Below, piece by piece: positions 18,002 through 26,897 of a DNA stretch of 64,000 nt (position 1 is the first letter of the stretch; every line of letters starts with the position of its first letter). The position numbers were made by a program, and so were the translations under genes. The notes beneath the pieces are model-generated. The model searched no databases. It worked only from the letters and a program-made list of their open reading frames with translations, and was not told the DNA's origin. Where the stretch lies: assembly GCA_965223165.1 (NCBI GenBank), contig CBDCVQ010000003.1, positions 124,001-188,000 of the forward strand. The letters are read 5' to 3'. The DNA is from JABDMH01 sp965223165. Its GTDB lineage: Bacteria > Bacteroidota > Bacteroidia > Chitinophagales > Saprospiraceae.

Positions 18002-18367
18002 CTAAGGTCCTGCCTTCGAAGACTCTTTGACGACCAGCATTTTCATGCCGTTGCGTTCAGAGAGAGTGCCCTTCACCTCTGCCTTTTCACCGGCCAGGTC
18101 TTTGAGCGCTTCAAACGGCTTGTCATCGCCGCCGTCCTTTGCCAATAAGATCAGGGTCCCGTCATCGGTCAGTAGCCCCATAGGCTGCCCACTCTTGACA
18201 CAAGACTTGGCACATTCCGCATGGCCTGCTCCCTTTGCTCCACTGGCAATGTAGCAGGACATATCCACAACCTCCCCTTCCCACGAGCCATCGGTCTGGG
18301 CATCAAGGGATGTCGACCAAAGAAGGGCAGTAAGACATAGTGCAAGACTCCATAATAACTTCTTCAT
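18002..18367 (-). CDS. Small secreted protein, function unknown
   Basis: The start MKKLLWSLALCLTALLWSTS at 18367 gives a clear Sec signal peptide ending near DAQ; a longer start 51 bases upstream is less likely. The mature protein is about 100 residues and contains GEVVDMSCYIASGAKG followed by HAECAKSCVKSG, so three closely grouped cysteines, then a strand-rich part with LLTDDGTLILLAKD and GEKAEVKGTLSERNGM. It resembles small periplasmic proteins of Bacteroidota and Acidobacteria that have no assigned function; an OB-like barrel is possible but not shown. Confidence 0.75.
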   Translation of the reverse strand: MKKLLWSLALCLTALLWSTSLDAQTDGSWEGEVVDMSCYIASGAKGAGHAECAKSCVKSGQPMGLLTDDGTLILLAKDGGDDKPFEALKDLAGEKAEVKGTLSERNGMKMLVVKESSKAGP

Positions 18368-18572
18368 AACCATTGGTTTTTTTGCCTGGTTGGAAGATAC
18401 ACAAAAATCGTGTCCCATAACAATCTACCCACCTGGCCCCAGGACACTGTCAGACCGAAATGAGCGAATCGAGCACCTGGGATGGCGGCAAAAGAAACGA
18501 CGCTCTCTCGAGACTTGGCACCGTTGGGCCATGAAGGACCTTCATCAGCCGCCAACGTACCTTTGACGTATC

Positions 18573-19667
18573 TTGTGCAAAATCTTCATGATCCAATGTA
18601 TGACCATGTCACCAGGAGCTATGCAAGTCCGCGCTAAAGCATCCAGACAGCTATCGTACTGCCTGTTGATGTTCTCTAGCTTGCTAGCCATCCAATGTCT
18701 GGGGCAAGCAGAGCCTCGCTACGTCGAAACCGTGCAGGGTCCCATGCAGGTGGACGAGAAACAGCTTTGGTTGTCGCACGAACATATTTTAGTGGACTTT
18801 ATCGGAGCCGATCGCATCGATCCCGGAGATTGGCATCACGACGCTGTCATCATCGAGATGTTGCCGTACCTGGAGACCATCCAGCAGCTCGGTGTCGATT
18901 TCTTTGTGGATGCCACACCCAATTTTCTGGGACGCGATGTCGGATTGCTGAAGAAGCTGTCCGACCGGGCCGGGATAACCATCATCACCAACACAGGACT
19001 GTACGGAGCGCGACAAAACAAGTACGTGCCGTCAGATGCGCTTCGGGCTCCTGCCCAAGAGCTTGCCGATCGCTGGATTGCTGAATTTAAAGACGGCATC
19101 GAGGACTCGGGCATTCGTCCGGGTTTTATCAAGATCGGTGTCGACGCAGCAGCAGAACTGGACAGCGTCCATCGGCGGCTCGTTCAGGCGGCAGCGCTCA
19201 CTCATCTGGAGACGGGACTCACCATCGCATCGCATACCGGTCCTGCCGTGGGGCTCTGGCCCCAGCTCAAACTCCTTAAGGAGGCCGGGGTATCACCTGG
19301 CGCCTTCATTTGGGTGCATGCCCAGCAAGAGTCTGACAAGCAACAGTACCTACGGGCAGCCCAGGAGGGATGTTGGATAAGTATTGACAATCTGGGCTGG
19401 TCGATCAAACCGGCCAAGGAGAAGATCCTCTTTTGTCATCAAAACAATCTCCTTGATCATGTCCTGATATCGCACGATGCTGGTTGGTTTGACCCGCAAA
19501 AGGATGCGCAGAATATTAAATCATTTGACCAAATCTTTACCGCTCTTTTTCCGCAGTTGCTGGCAGGGGGGCTCACCCAGCAGGATCTAGATCTTCTCGT
19601 ACGGAGGAATCCCGTGCGTGCCTTGGAGATCCGAAAAAGGTTGAGCCCCCAGTCGGGTGAAGATTAA
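18573..19667 (+). CDS. Phosphotriesterase-family metal hydrolase, secreted
   Basis: The N-terminus has a hydrophobic stretch (QLSYCLLMFSSLLAIQC, near residues 28-44), so the protein is probably exported; in-frame ATGs at several points make the exact start uncertain. The metal site of the amidohydrolase superfamily PTE group is complete: SHEHI (HxH), the bridging Lys in GFIKIGVD, His in IASHTG, His in WVHAQQ and Asp in ISHDAGWF. PTE-family proteins include lactonases and esterases, and substrate cannot be read from sequence. It ends about 320 bases before the next gene and shows no operon partner. Confidence 0.88.
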   Translation: MCKIFMIQCMTMSPGAMQVRAKASRQLSYCLLMFSSLLAIQCLGQAEPRYVETVQGPMQVDEKQLWLSHEHILVDFIGADRIDPGDWHHDAVIIEMLPYLETIQQLGVDFFVDATPNFLGRDVGLLKKLSDRAGITIITNTGLYGARQNKYVPSDALRAPAQELADRWIAEFKDGIEDSGIRPGFIKIGVDAAAELDSVHRRLVQAAALTHLETGLTIASHTGPAVGLWPQLKLLKEAGVSPGAFIWVHAQQESDKQQYLRAAQEGCWISIDNLGWSIKPAKEKILFCHQNNLLDHVLISHDAGWFDPQKDAQNIKSFDQIFTALFPQLLAGGLTQQDLDLLVRRNPVRALEIRKRLSPQSGED

Positions 19668-19987
19668 ATTCAACAGCGAGGCCTAGGAAGCCTGACGTCT
19701 CGACTGGCAGAAGTACCAACTTGCCAAGGGCTTGCCCTGCCGATCGATGCTTAGCGAATCCTCGGTCAGCGATGCATGCCACAGCACTAGATCAGACACT
19801 TCCTGTGACGAACATGTTCGTGTACACAAGCCATCCCAATGGGATATTTCAAGGATAATATGAAAGAAGTGTTTTCCAAGCTCGTCGAATGTACGTACCT
19901 TGTTGCAACGCACGGACAGAAGCGTGGCAGATCTTCATCAGGTTGCCTGCTTCCTGCCATATAAATGACCCCACAACCCTTCTACGC
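19668..19987. other. Intergenic stretch, no confident gene
   Basis: A 76-codon minus-strand frame (19683-19913) is open but not recognisable, and I do not call it. Nothing else stands out. Confidence 0.4.
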
Positions 19988-20428
19988 ATGCCATTTGACG
20001 ACCATTCTCCCCTCCCCTTCCCTGTATTTCTGCTCTCCTATCAAGCTCGGTCGGAAGGTCAACCCTTATTAGCAGAGGACGACCTTGCCGGGCTTATGAA
20101 TAAATTGACGGACACACGGCCGCCCGGCTGCCAATTATTGGCCTTTTGCCTGACCCCAACAGTGTTGAAATACCTGATAGCGGTCGGAGCGGACGACCCA
20201 GCGCATCATCCCAGCGATGTGATGCACCAACTGGCTCGGCAAATCGAGGGCCCAAGCGATGCAAAGCAAGATTTGTTGAAGGAATTGAAGCAGCTGGTAT
20301 CCGCCGATCAACTCGCCTATGAATTGGCGGTCCTGCATCATGAACCCATTCGCCAAAAGCGAGTCGACCACTACGCAGCTAGGCCTTTCTCTTCTTGTGT
20401 CATGCACCTGGGTGATCAGCTCGGGTGA
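19988..20428 (+). CDS. Degenerate Y1-transposase-like (RAYT-type) protein lacking HUH
   Basis: The start MPFDDHSPL at 19988 is preferred to an ATG 99 bases upstream. The layout follows IS200/REP-associated tyrosine transposases: a segment aligning with the usual YNRGN...F region, then LLAFCLTPTVLKYLIAV where active enzymes have a CLMPNHxHxLI-type segment, and near the end LHHEPIRQKRVDHYAARPFSS where they have HNPV...GLV...YxxSS. The two metal-binding His of the HUH motif correspond to Val and Lys, and the segment that normally carries the catalytic Tyr is short or missing. The protein should therefore be catalytically dead: either a remnant or a domesticated DNA-binding protein. The alignment is by eye. 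Confidence 0.55.
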   Translation: MPFDDHSPLPFPVFLLSYQARSEGQPLLAEDDLAGLMNKLTDTRPPGCQLLAFCLTPTVLKYLIAVGADDPAHHPSDVMHQLARQIEGPSDAKQDLLKELKQLVSADQLAYELAVLHHEPIRQKRVDHYAARPFSSCVMHLGDQLG

Positions 20429-20546
20429 CTAGACGCCGCTACTGTCCCAATTGCTTGATGGGAAGGACGTTTGCACCCATTGCACCGTGATTATCTGCTG
20501 GCCCTGTGGCGCTACGAGCGTTCGCAGTAGAGGGCAGGCTCGCGAT

Positions 20547-21365
20547 CTAAATGCCCGACTGCTGCCGATGCTCCAGGACGTATGATGAGATATCACCCAC
20601 CGGAGCCACCCAGATATCGCTCCCATCGACAGAGGTCAAGTACTTCAGTAGCTTCTTGAGCATCTTGACCTGAGTGGTCTGCCGCCCCTTGTCATTGATA
20701 TCATGACCAGCCAACACCAACCAGTGGCCGTTGGTGCGGGTCTGCTCGATGAGCTGCCGAATGTGCTTGAATGACTTGCCGTCCATTTCCATGCCGGTGA
20801 GCTGAGCCAGGTCACAGTAGGCGGGATCATTCGGTGCTTCGTCCAGCCAGGTTCGCCCACTCTTAAACTGGCTCGCTACCAGTGGCACATAGCTCTTCGT
20901 CTCCCGGCCACGCCCGATGAAGGTTTGGCCGCAGGGGTAGGCAAACTCGGTGACATCGACATCGAGCAACTGCTTGAGTTGCTTGGTGGCGGCCATAAGT
21001 TCTCCTTGCATTACCGGTATAGTGTACTCCTCCAGTGCCTTCTCACGTGCCCAGACGAAATTCCCAGAACAAGGATGCCGCACGGAGTGGTTGGCTATCT
21101 CATGTCCCATCTGCACCGCTGCTTTCCAGGGCTCCAGCTCCTTTTCCACGGCAGCCGGTATCACGTAGAAGGTGCCTTTGATACCGTATTGGTCCAGGAT
21201 CGGAATGCCCACCTGTACTTGGCTGGCTCGACCATCATCCCAGGTCAAACTCAACGCCATGGATTTTCCTTCGGGCCAAGAAAATGTTGTCTGCCCCGAG
21301 CACCACACACTGCTAACGATCATGAAGCCCACATAGAGTAGGCGGCTAACTAATAAGTCTTGCAT
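20547..21365 (-). CDS. Polysaccharide deacetylase (NodB-type), secreted
   Basis: The start MQDLLVSRLLYVGFMIVSS at 21365 gives a signal peptide, and it removes the overlap with the upstream gene that a longer start would create. The NodB motifs are LTWDDG (motif 1, catalytic and metal Asp) and HEIANHSVRHP (motif 2, the metal His pair), followed by FAYPCGQ. A metal-dependent de-N- or de-O-acetylase acting on cell-surface or environmental glycan is expected. It follows the sortilin-like propeller gene by about 50 bases on the same strand. Confidence 0.88.
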   Translation of the reverse strand: MQDLLVSRLLYVGFMIVSSVWCSGQTTFSWPEGKSMALSLTWDDGRASQVQVGIPILDQYGIKGTFYVIPAAVEKELEPWKAAVQMGHEIANHSVRHPCSGNFVWAREKALEEYTIPVMQGELMAATKQLKQLLDVDVTEFAYPCGQTFIGRGRETKSYVPLVASQFKSGRTWLDEAPNDPAYCDLAQLTGMEMDGKSFKHIRQLIEQTRTNGHWLVLAGHDINDKGRQTTQVKMLKKLLKYLTSVDGSDIWVAPVGDISSYVLEHRQQSGI

Positions 21366-21417
21366 TTCTATTTTGGCCACGCTATGATTGACAATGTCAC
21401 AAGTATACAGTATTCCA

Positions 21418-24400
21418 TCATCGTTGGAGTCCAATCAATCCCTGTCCCTCGATCCAAGGGGCACCGGCGTTCATCAAGGCCTTCTCCAGCGCCGGCAGGA
21501 CAGTCTCGCCAAACGTGGCCAAGCGTTCTTTGATTACAGCCAGTTCGCTGATGCCTCGATCCACGCTTTGCTCGTGCATCTTGGTTGGTCCGTATGTGGT
21601 GCGCATGGCACGGACGCCCACAAACATCCATGATCTAGGTGTAGGCGCTTGCGGTTCGCCCACCGTTTCTTTCGATTGATTGCCACTTAGCGCCTGGGCC
21701 AATGCGGCCAACGTCCCTCGGGCCATATGGATTTGCTTGATCAGATCAGCACTTTCACCCTCTACTCTGGAAGCTGCTGTCTGCATAGCTTTGACCTTGT
21801 CCTGATAGTTCGATAAGATGGTGGTCGTGGCTGTCACATCTTCCTGCAGGGACTCCAGTCGGCTTCGGAAGGCGGCAATTTCCTCATATGAAGCTCCCGG
21901 CAGTGCGCCTTTGCGAAGCGGCACTACTTGAAAATCTTCAGGGCCCGCCAAGTCTGTGACCACGCCATCGACGACCTTACTCAACGTGACTGAATAGGTA
22001 CCCGGTGTGGCTTTGAAACCACCACCCCGGCCAAAGAATCCCCCTTCCTCGCGAGCCGATTGAGGCAGTCGAATGGCATTTTGAGAGGCTCTTCCCAGGT
22101 CCCAACTCACTCGATGCAGACCTCGCTTGCCCTTTGCCTTCACCCGATTGACCACCTGACCCTGCTCGTCTCGAATGGTCAGCATGATCTTGGGATCCTC
22201 TTGCAACCGCTCTTGCTCCAGCGCATCCCATCCCGGAAACGGAATGTCCGCATCGGTAGTTGCCAGCGCCTTTTCGCTTGTCCTCCGCTGCTCTTCCATC
22301 GTCTCCAGATCCTCCTTGAGCCAGTAGGTAAAGGTGGCGCCAAAGGGTGGATTGTCTGCGGCATATTGGGCGGACCCCTGTGAGCTGACGATCGATCGTG
22401 GCACATACCACAAGGCATCCTTCACGGCAAATAGCTCCGCCTCCTTGGCAAACGTCTCGTCGCTCAAGTCCCGCAGCGGAGAGTAGTCATCAAGGACAAA
22501 GAATCCTCGGCCGAAGGAAGCCCCTACCAGATCGTTCTCCCGTCGCTGAATGGTCACGTCACGAAATGAGATTGTGGGGGAACCCTTCAGCTTGATCCAG
22601 CGTGCACCCCCATCCACGGTCCAAAATAGACCAAACTCGGTGGCCGCAAATAAGAGGCCGGGCGACACATGATCCTGAACGATGCGCCATACGAGGTGCT
22701 TGTCAGGTAGATCACCTGCGATGGCAGTCCAACTCCGCCCTCGATCCGTACTCTTGTAGATATAGGGTGCATAGTCTCCATACTTGTGGTTGTCCGCGCA
22801 TAGGTAAACCGCACCGGCGTCATGCAGATCTGCCCTGATATCATTGACAAACGCCGTGGATGGAAGACCGGGGATGTCTCCCGCCTCGATCTTGCGCCAT
22901 GACGCCCCTCCATTCTCGGTCACCTGCACGAGGCCATCATCGGTACCGGCATAGATCAAATTATCGTCTAGCGGTGACTCCGCCAACGAGGTAATAGTAT
23001 TGTAGTTGGACATGGCTCGATTGTCCCAGGCATTGTCCCAACTTTGGACCCGCCCCATAATGGGAAGCTCCATACGGTTCTGGTTTCTGGTCAGGTCGCC
23101 TGAAATGGCTGACCAGCTATCGCCCCGGTCATCGGACCGCCAGACTCGCTGAGAAGCAAAGTACAGACGGGTGGGGTCGTGCTGGCTGACGAGAATCGGT
23201 GCATCCCAATTGTATCGCTCATATGCGCCATCTTCGGCGGTCTGGGGCTGGATATATACCTGCTCACCAGTGATCTGGTCGATGCGATGCAGCCCTCCCT
23301 GTTGTGTCTCGGCGTAGGTAATATTGGGGTTGCCCGGCTCGACTGCAGACTGATGTCCATCGGCAAATAGAGTCTTCCACCAATCCGCGTTTCTTATGCC
23401 ATGCTCTGTGTCTGTCCGTGAGGGTCCTCCGTGCGAGCCGTTGTCCTGCGTTCCACCGTAGATATGGTAAAAGGGTTCGCTGTCATCGACGGCCACTTTG
23501 TAGTATTGTGTAATCGGCAGGTTTTCAATGAATCGCCAGTTGGCCGCCAGATCAAAGCTCTCGTAGATACCCCCATCCGTGCCTATGAGTAAGTAGTCGG
23601 GGTCATCCATACGGAAGTTGATGCTGTGATTGTCCGAATGCTTGCCCTCCTCATGGAGACGCCGGAAGGTCTTGCCATGGTCATCGGAGACTTGGATACG
23701 ATTGTCCATCAGGTAAAGCCGGCCGTCGGCATGAGGCGATGTGTAGAGCTCCTGATAGTAGTGGGGGCCAGTAGCGCCTGACACGGCGTCGGACTGCTTG
23801 ACCCATGACATTCCTTTATTCGTGGACATGTAGACACCACCTTTCACTCGGTCTAACTCGATGGCTGCATAGAGCACATCGGGATTGCTGTAGGACATAG
23901 CCAATCCGATCTTGCCCAGATTGGAGGTAGGTATCCCCTTGGTCAGCTCCTGCCAGGTCTCGCCCCCATCGGAGCTACGATGAATGCCCGATCCAGGGCC
24001 TCCACCCATATAGGCAGCCACGGTACGATGTCGCTGCCAGGTAGCGGCATACAGCCACTCGGGGTCCGTCGGATCGATCAAAAGATCCGTCACCCCTACC
24101 CATTCATCATCGCCGAGCACTTTCTTCCAGTTTTCTCCACCGTCCATCGTCTTGTAGAGTCCGCGGTCACCCCCGGGATTCCAAAGGGGCCCTTGCACGG
24201 CCACCCATACGATATCGGCGTTCGTGGGATGCACGATGATCTTGGAGATATGCTCTGAGGCATGTAGCCCCATATTCTTCCAGGTGGCGCCATCGTCCTC
24301 GCTTTTGTAGATACCGTCGCCAAAGCCCACGTGTCGGCCGCCGACATTCTCGCCTGTGCCTACCCAGATAGTGTGGGGATTGTTGGGGTCGATCGTGATG

Positions 24401-24696
24401 CAACCGATGGAATAGACCGATTGATCATCGAATATCGGTGTCCAGGTGACGCCGGCATTGACGGTCTTCCAGACGCCGCCCGATCCGACAGCTACATACC
24501 ATAGGTTGTCATCATCAGGATGGACAGCTATGTCCGCAATTCGACCAGAGGTAAACGCCGGTCCTACATTGCGAAGCTCAAGACCCGCCAAAGCCGCACT
24601 GGACCAGGGAGAGTCGTCCTTGTCTTCTTGCGCAACTGATAAAACTAGAGGGAGGAGGATGCCCGCCAGGCAGGCGATGGTTTTTCTTAACAACAT
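21418..24696 (-). CDS. Secreted sortilin/VPS10-like beta-propeller protein
   Basis: The ATG at 24696 starts MLLRKTIACLAGILLPLVLSVAQ, a Sec signal peptide; an upstream frame adds 58 unlikely residues. The protein is about 1090 residues. Repeated SxDxGxTW-type Asp-box blades run through the first 750 residues (KTVNAGVTWTPI, KSEDDGATWKNM, KTMDGGENWKKV, RSSDGGETWQEL, RSDDRGDSWSAI, KSTDRGRSWTAI). The last 350 residues (from about TYWLKEDLETM) form a strand-rich then helical domain typical of glycosyl-hydrolase-annotated proteins in Bacteroidota. No glycosidase catalytic residues were identified, so I treat it as a propeller protein of unknown function. Confidence 0.85.
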   Translation of the reverse strand: MLLRKTIACLAGILLPLVLSVAQEDKDDSPWSSAALAGLELRNVGPAFTSGRIADIAVHPDDDNLWYVAVGSGGVWKTVNAGVTWTPIFDDQSVYSIGCITIDPNNPHTIWVGTGENVGGRHVGFGDGIYKSEDDGATWKNMGLHASEHISKIIVHPTNADIVWVAVQGPLWNPGGDRGLYKTMDGGENWKKVLGDDEWVGVTDLLIDPTDPEWLYAATWQRHRTVAAYMGGGPGSGIHRSSDGGETWQELTKGIPTSNLGKIGLAMSYSNPDVLYAAIELDRVKGGVYMSTNKGMSWVKQSDAVSGATGPHYYQELYTSPHADGRLYLMDNRIQVSDDHGKTFRRLHEEGKHSDNHSINFRMDDPDYLLIGTDGGIYESFDLAANWRFIENLPITQYYKVAVDDSEPFYHIYGGTQDNGSHGGPSRTDTEHGIRNADWWKTLFADGHQSAVEPGNPNITYAETQQGGLHRIDQITGEQVYIQPQTAEDGAYERYNWDAPILVSQHDPTRLYFASQRVWRSDDRGDSWSAISGDLTRNQNRMELPIMGRVQSWDNAWDNRAMSNYNTITSLAESPLDDNLIYAGTDDGLVQVTENGGASWRKIEAGDIPGLPSTAFVNDIRADLHDAGAVYLCADNHKYGDYAPYIYKSTDRGRSWTAIAGDLPDKHLVWRIVQDHVSPGLLFAATEFGLFWTVDGGARWIKLKGSPTISFRDVTIQRRENDLVGASFGRGFFVLDDYSPLRDLSDETFAKEAELFAVKDALWYVPRSIVSSQGSAQYAADNPPFGATFTYWLKEDLETMEEQRRTSEKALATTDADIPFPGWDALEQERLQEDPKIMLTIRDEQGQVVNRVKAKGKRGLHRVSWDLGRASQNAIRLPQSAREEGGFFGRGGGFKATPGTYSVTLSKVVDGVVTDLAGPEDFQVVPLRKGALPGASYEEIAAFRSRLESLQEDVTATTTILSNYQDKVKAMQTAASRVEGESADLIKQIHMARGTLAALAQALSGNQSKETVGEPQAPTPRSWMFVGVRAMRTTYGPTKMHEQSVDRGISELAVIKERLATFGETVLPALEKALMNAGAPWIEGQGLIGLQR

Positions 24697-24785
24697 GACC
24701 ACTATTTTTTCTCTAAGATAACAGGTCCCTACCTCAAAGTGAAAAAAGGCCTTTTCTTTGCCACCTTCTGCATCATCTGTGTTTG

Positions 24786-24825
24786 TCCAAAAATAAGGAG
24801 ATGGCCTCCCAGGGGAGACCATCTC
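24786..24825 (-). terminator. Rho-independent terminator after the plug lipoprotein gene
   Basis: GAGATGG and CCATCTC (24798-24825) bracket an inner CTCC/GGAG pairing, giving a long near-perfect stem. On the minus strand it is followed by a run of T (CTTATTTTTGG), which fits termination of the gene ending at 24898. Confidence 0.7.
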
Positions 24826-24897
24826 ATACGTCCAAGTCAAAACACCGTGGAAAGCACTGCTTTCACACACCTACATTATTTCGCGATCGGACCGATC

Positions 24898-25266
24898 TCA
24901 GCGGGTCCAGATCTCGATCGCCCCCTGCGGATAAGCCAATCCATTACTACCTCGATCGGACAGGCTTCGGATTACCCGAATGGCCTGGACCCGATCCATG
25001 GTAAAGGACTGCGTGGCCGCGAGGTAGCTATCACCCAAGTCCTGTCCGTTGACGATGTAATGCACTCCTTGCTCGCTCGAGCGTGAGAGGCGAATGTTGA
25101 CATTCCAGTCTAGACCGGACACAGACAGACCGGGCTCAAAGCGCAATACCTGCGCCAGGTCCCAATAGTGACCAAAGGGGGTATCATCTGAGCTTGACGC
25201 CTGCCGTGAGACGGTACACTGGATGGTCACAAATGCTAAGGCGGTTAATACAACTGTCGTTTTCAT
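24898..25266 (-). CDS. Short TonB-receptor plug-like lipoprotein
   Basis: This 122-residue protein has a leader MKTTVVLTALAFVTIQC with a lipobox-like Cys at 17. The remainder resembles only the late part of a SusC/TonB receptor plug: HYIVNGQDLGDSY corresponds to the FVVDG segment, VQAIRVIRS to IESIEVLKD, and GLAYPQGAIEIWTR to the GANGVIIITTK end. There is no beta-barrel. It could be an outer-membrane or periplasmic lipoprotein that mimics a plug. It is divergent from the MetR-like regulator, with 140 bases between, and has its own terminator. Confidence 0.72.
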   Translation of the reverse strand: MKTTVVLTALAFVTIQCTVSRQASSSDDTPFGHYWDLAQVLRFEPGLSVSGLDWNVNIRLSRSSEQGVHYIVNGQDLGDSYLAATQSFTMDRVQAIRVIRSLSDRGSNGLAYPQGAIEIWTR

Positions 25267-25406
25267 GTCTAGTTAAATTTTTGAGGAGTACGGCCGATAC
25301 ATCCAATGATCAAATCAAAACATACATCGAATAAACAGGTACTGCGCCATTTGTTTGTATTAATACAATGAATTAATTTTGCTCTATACATGAAATAAAT
25401 TAATAC
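25267..25406. promoter_or_regulatory. Divergent promoter region with palindrome TGTATTAATACA
   Basis: A perfect 12-bp palindrome lies at 25356-25367, and a related half (TTAATACAT) lies immediately at the regulator start. The T-N(10-11)-A dyad fits a LysR-family operator serving both the regulator and the plug lipoprotein gene. Role inferred from position and symmetry. Confidence 0.5.
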
Positions 25407-26297
25407 ATGGAGATTCGACATCTGAGGCTTGTACAGGCGGTGGCTCGGCTGGGCACCCTCTCCAGTGCCAGCAAGGAGCTAAACCTGACCCAGTCAGCCC
25501 TGAGCCACCAACTCAAGGAAGCGGAATTGGAGCTGGGCACGCCCCTGTTTCATCGCATGCGAAAACGGCTGGTCATCTCCAATGCTGGCAAGATCATGCT
25601 GCGAGCAGCCACCAACATCATGCACGAGTTGGAGCAGGCCACCGCCGAGATTTCACAGGAGATATGTGGGGAATCTCGCACGATCAATTTGAGTACCCAC
25701 TGCTATACCTGTTATCATTGGTTGCCAAAATTGCTGACGACGTTTTCCAAAGATCATCCCAATATCAGGATCCAGATTCAGCCCGACCACACCCGTGAAC
25801 CCTGGCAGGGTCTATTAGACCGAGATCTGGATCTGGTGATCACCCACGCCAAACACGACGATCAACGATTTGGGTATGAGGAGCTATTCTGGGACGAACA
25901 ACTAGCCGTCGTCAATACCGAACATCCCTGGGCAGTCAAGGATCATATAGAAGCAGAAGACTTTAGCGAGGCGGATCTCATCATCTACTATGGTCCACTG
26001 GAAGGAATGACGCTCTATGAAAAGATTTTGAGACCCAATCAAATCAAGCCCCGCAGCGTCATCGAAATGCAACTGACGGAGGCTGCCATCGAATTGATCA
26101 AGAGTGGATTTGGCATTAAGGTCATGGCCTCCTGGGCCACCCAACCTTACCTGCAGGACCCGACACTTAAAGCCATCCCGATCACCCGCAACGGGTTGTA
26201 CCGGTCCTGGCATTTGGCCTATCTCAAGGACGAGGGATGGAAGGATATCTATGACCGATTTAGGGTACATCTTGTGGATAGTATGAAGTCTCGATAG
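25407..26297 (+). CDS. LysR-family transcriptional regulator, MetR-like
   Basis: This 296-residue protein has the N-terminal winged helix (HLRLVQAVARLGTLSSASKELNLTQSALSHQLKEAE) and a C-terminal effector domain. The pattern resembles E. coli MetR: TQSALSHQ in the recognition helix and a THCYTCYHWLPKLL segment matching the ECHSCIQWL region of MetR. MetR senses homocysteine and regulates methionine synthesis, but no methionine gene is in the window, so the effector here is uncertain. It is divergent from a plug-like lipoprotein gene and followed after one base by a cupin gene. Confidence 0.88.
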   Translation: MEIRHLRLVQAVARLGTLSSASKELNLTQSALSHQLKEAELELGTPLFHRMRKRLVISNAGKIMLRAATNIMHELEQATAEISQEICGESRTINLSTHCYTCYHWLPKLLTTFSKDHPNIRIQIQPDHTREPWQGLLDRDLDLVITHAKHDDQRFGYEELFWDEQLAVVNTEHPWAVKDHIEAEDFSEADLIIYYGPLEGMTLYEKILRPNQIKPRSVIEMQLTEAAIELIKSGFGIKVMASWATQPYLQDPTLKAIPITRNGLYRSWHLAYLKDEGWKDIYDRFRVHLVDSMKSR

Positions 26298-26298
26298 T

Positions 26299-26811
26299 AT
26301 GACAAATCTGACAGCACAAGACGTCATTGACCTTCTCCAATTGCAGCCGCTCGAAGGAGAGGGCGGGTACTATCGCCGGACCTACACGGGGCACGCCCTG
26401 GTACACGAATCACGGGTCGGCCCGGGCACGGCGGAGCCCATCAGCTCAGCCATCTTCTATCTGATCACGCAGGACTCCTTCTCCCAGTTGCATCGTTTGA
26501 CCACCGACGAGATATACCACTTCTACCTCGGTGCCTCGGTCGATCTGTGCCTGCTGGGTCCCGATACGGCCCACCAGAAAACCGTGACACTTGGTCCCGA
26601 CTTAGTGCGGGGAGAGCGACCGCAAGTGGTGGTGCCGGGAGGCACCTGGCAAGGAGCTCGTATCCGCGGCCAGGGAGGCTTCGCACTCCTGGGTACAACG
26701 ATGGCCCCCGCCTTCGACCCTAGTCACTTCGAGTTGGGCGATCGGGATCGATTGGCCGCCGAGTTTCCCGATGCTCGGGATCTCATTGAGCGATTCATCC
26801 CATCGGCCTGA
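26299..26811 (+). CDS. Cupin, DUF985 family
   Basis: A 170-residue protein with the DUF985 pattern: LQPLEGEGGYYRRTYTG, SAIFYLITQDSFSQLHRLTTDEIYHFYLG and FALLGTTMAPAFDPSHFELG. The family has a single-domain cupin fold and is thought to bind small molecules or metals; its reaction is unknown. The start is one base after the regulator stop, so the two are likely co-translated. Confidence 0.9.
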   Translation: MTNLTAQDVIDLLQLQPLEGEGGYYRRTYTGHALVHESRVGPGTAEPISSAIFYLITQDSFSQLHRLTTDEIYHFYLGASVDLCLLGPDTAHQKTVTLGPDLVRGERPQVVVPGGTWQGARIRGQGGFALLGTTMAPAFDPSHFELGDRDRLAAEFPDARDLIERFIPSA

Positions 26812-26897
26812 CCGGGCTTTGTGGAGTCTGGGTTCTTTTGGAGCTGGCACCGCTTATCCTTACATTGGTACGGCCTTGACCGAACTCTTGTGTACCC

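Noticed and set aside
19683..19913. 76-codon minus-strand frame
   Set aside because: Open but not recognisable, and there is no context or signal to support it; left as a possibility only.
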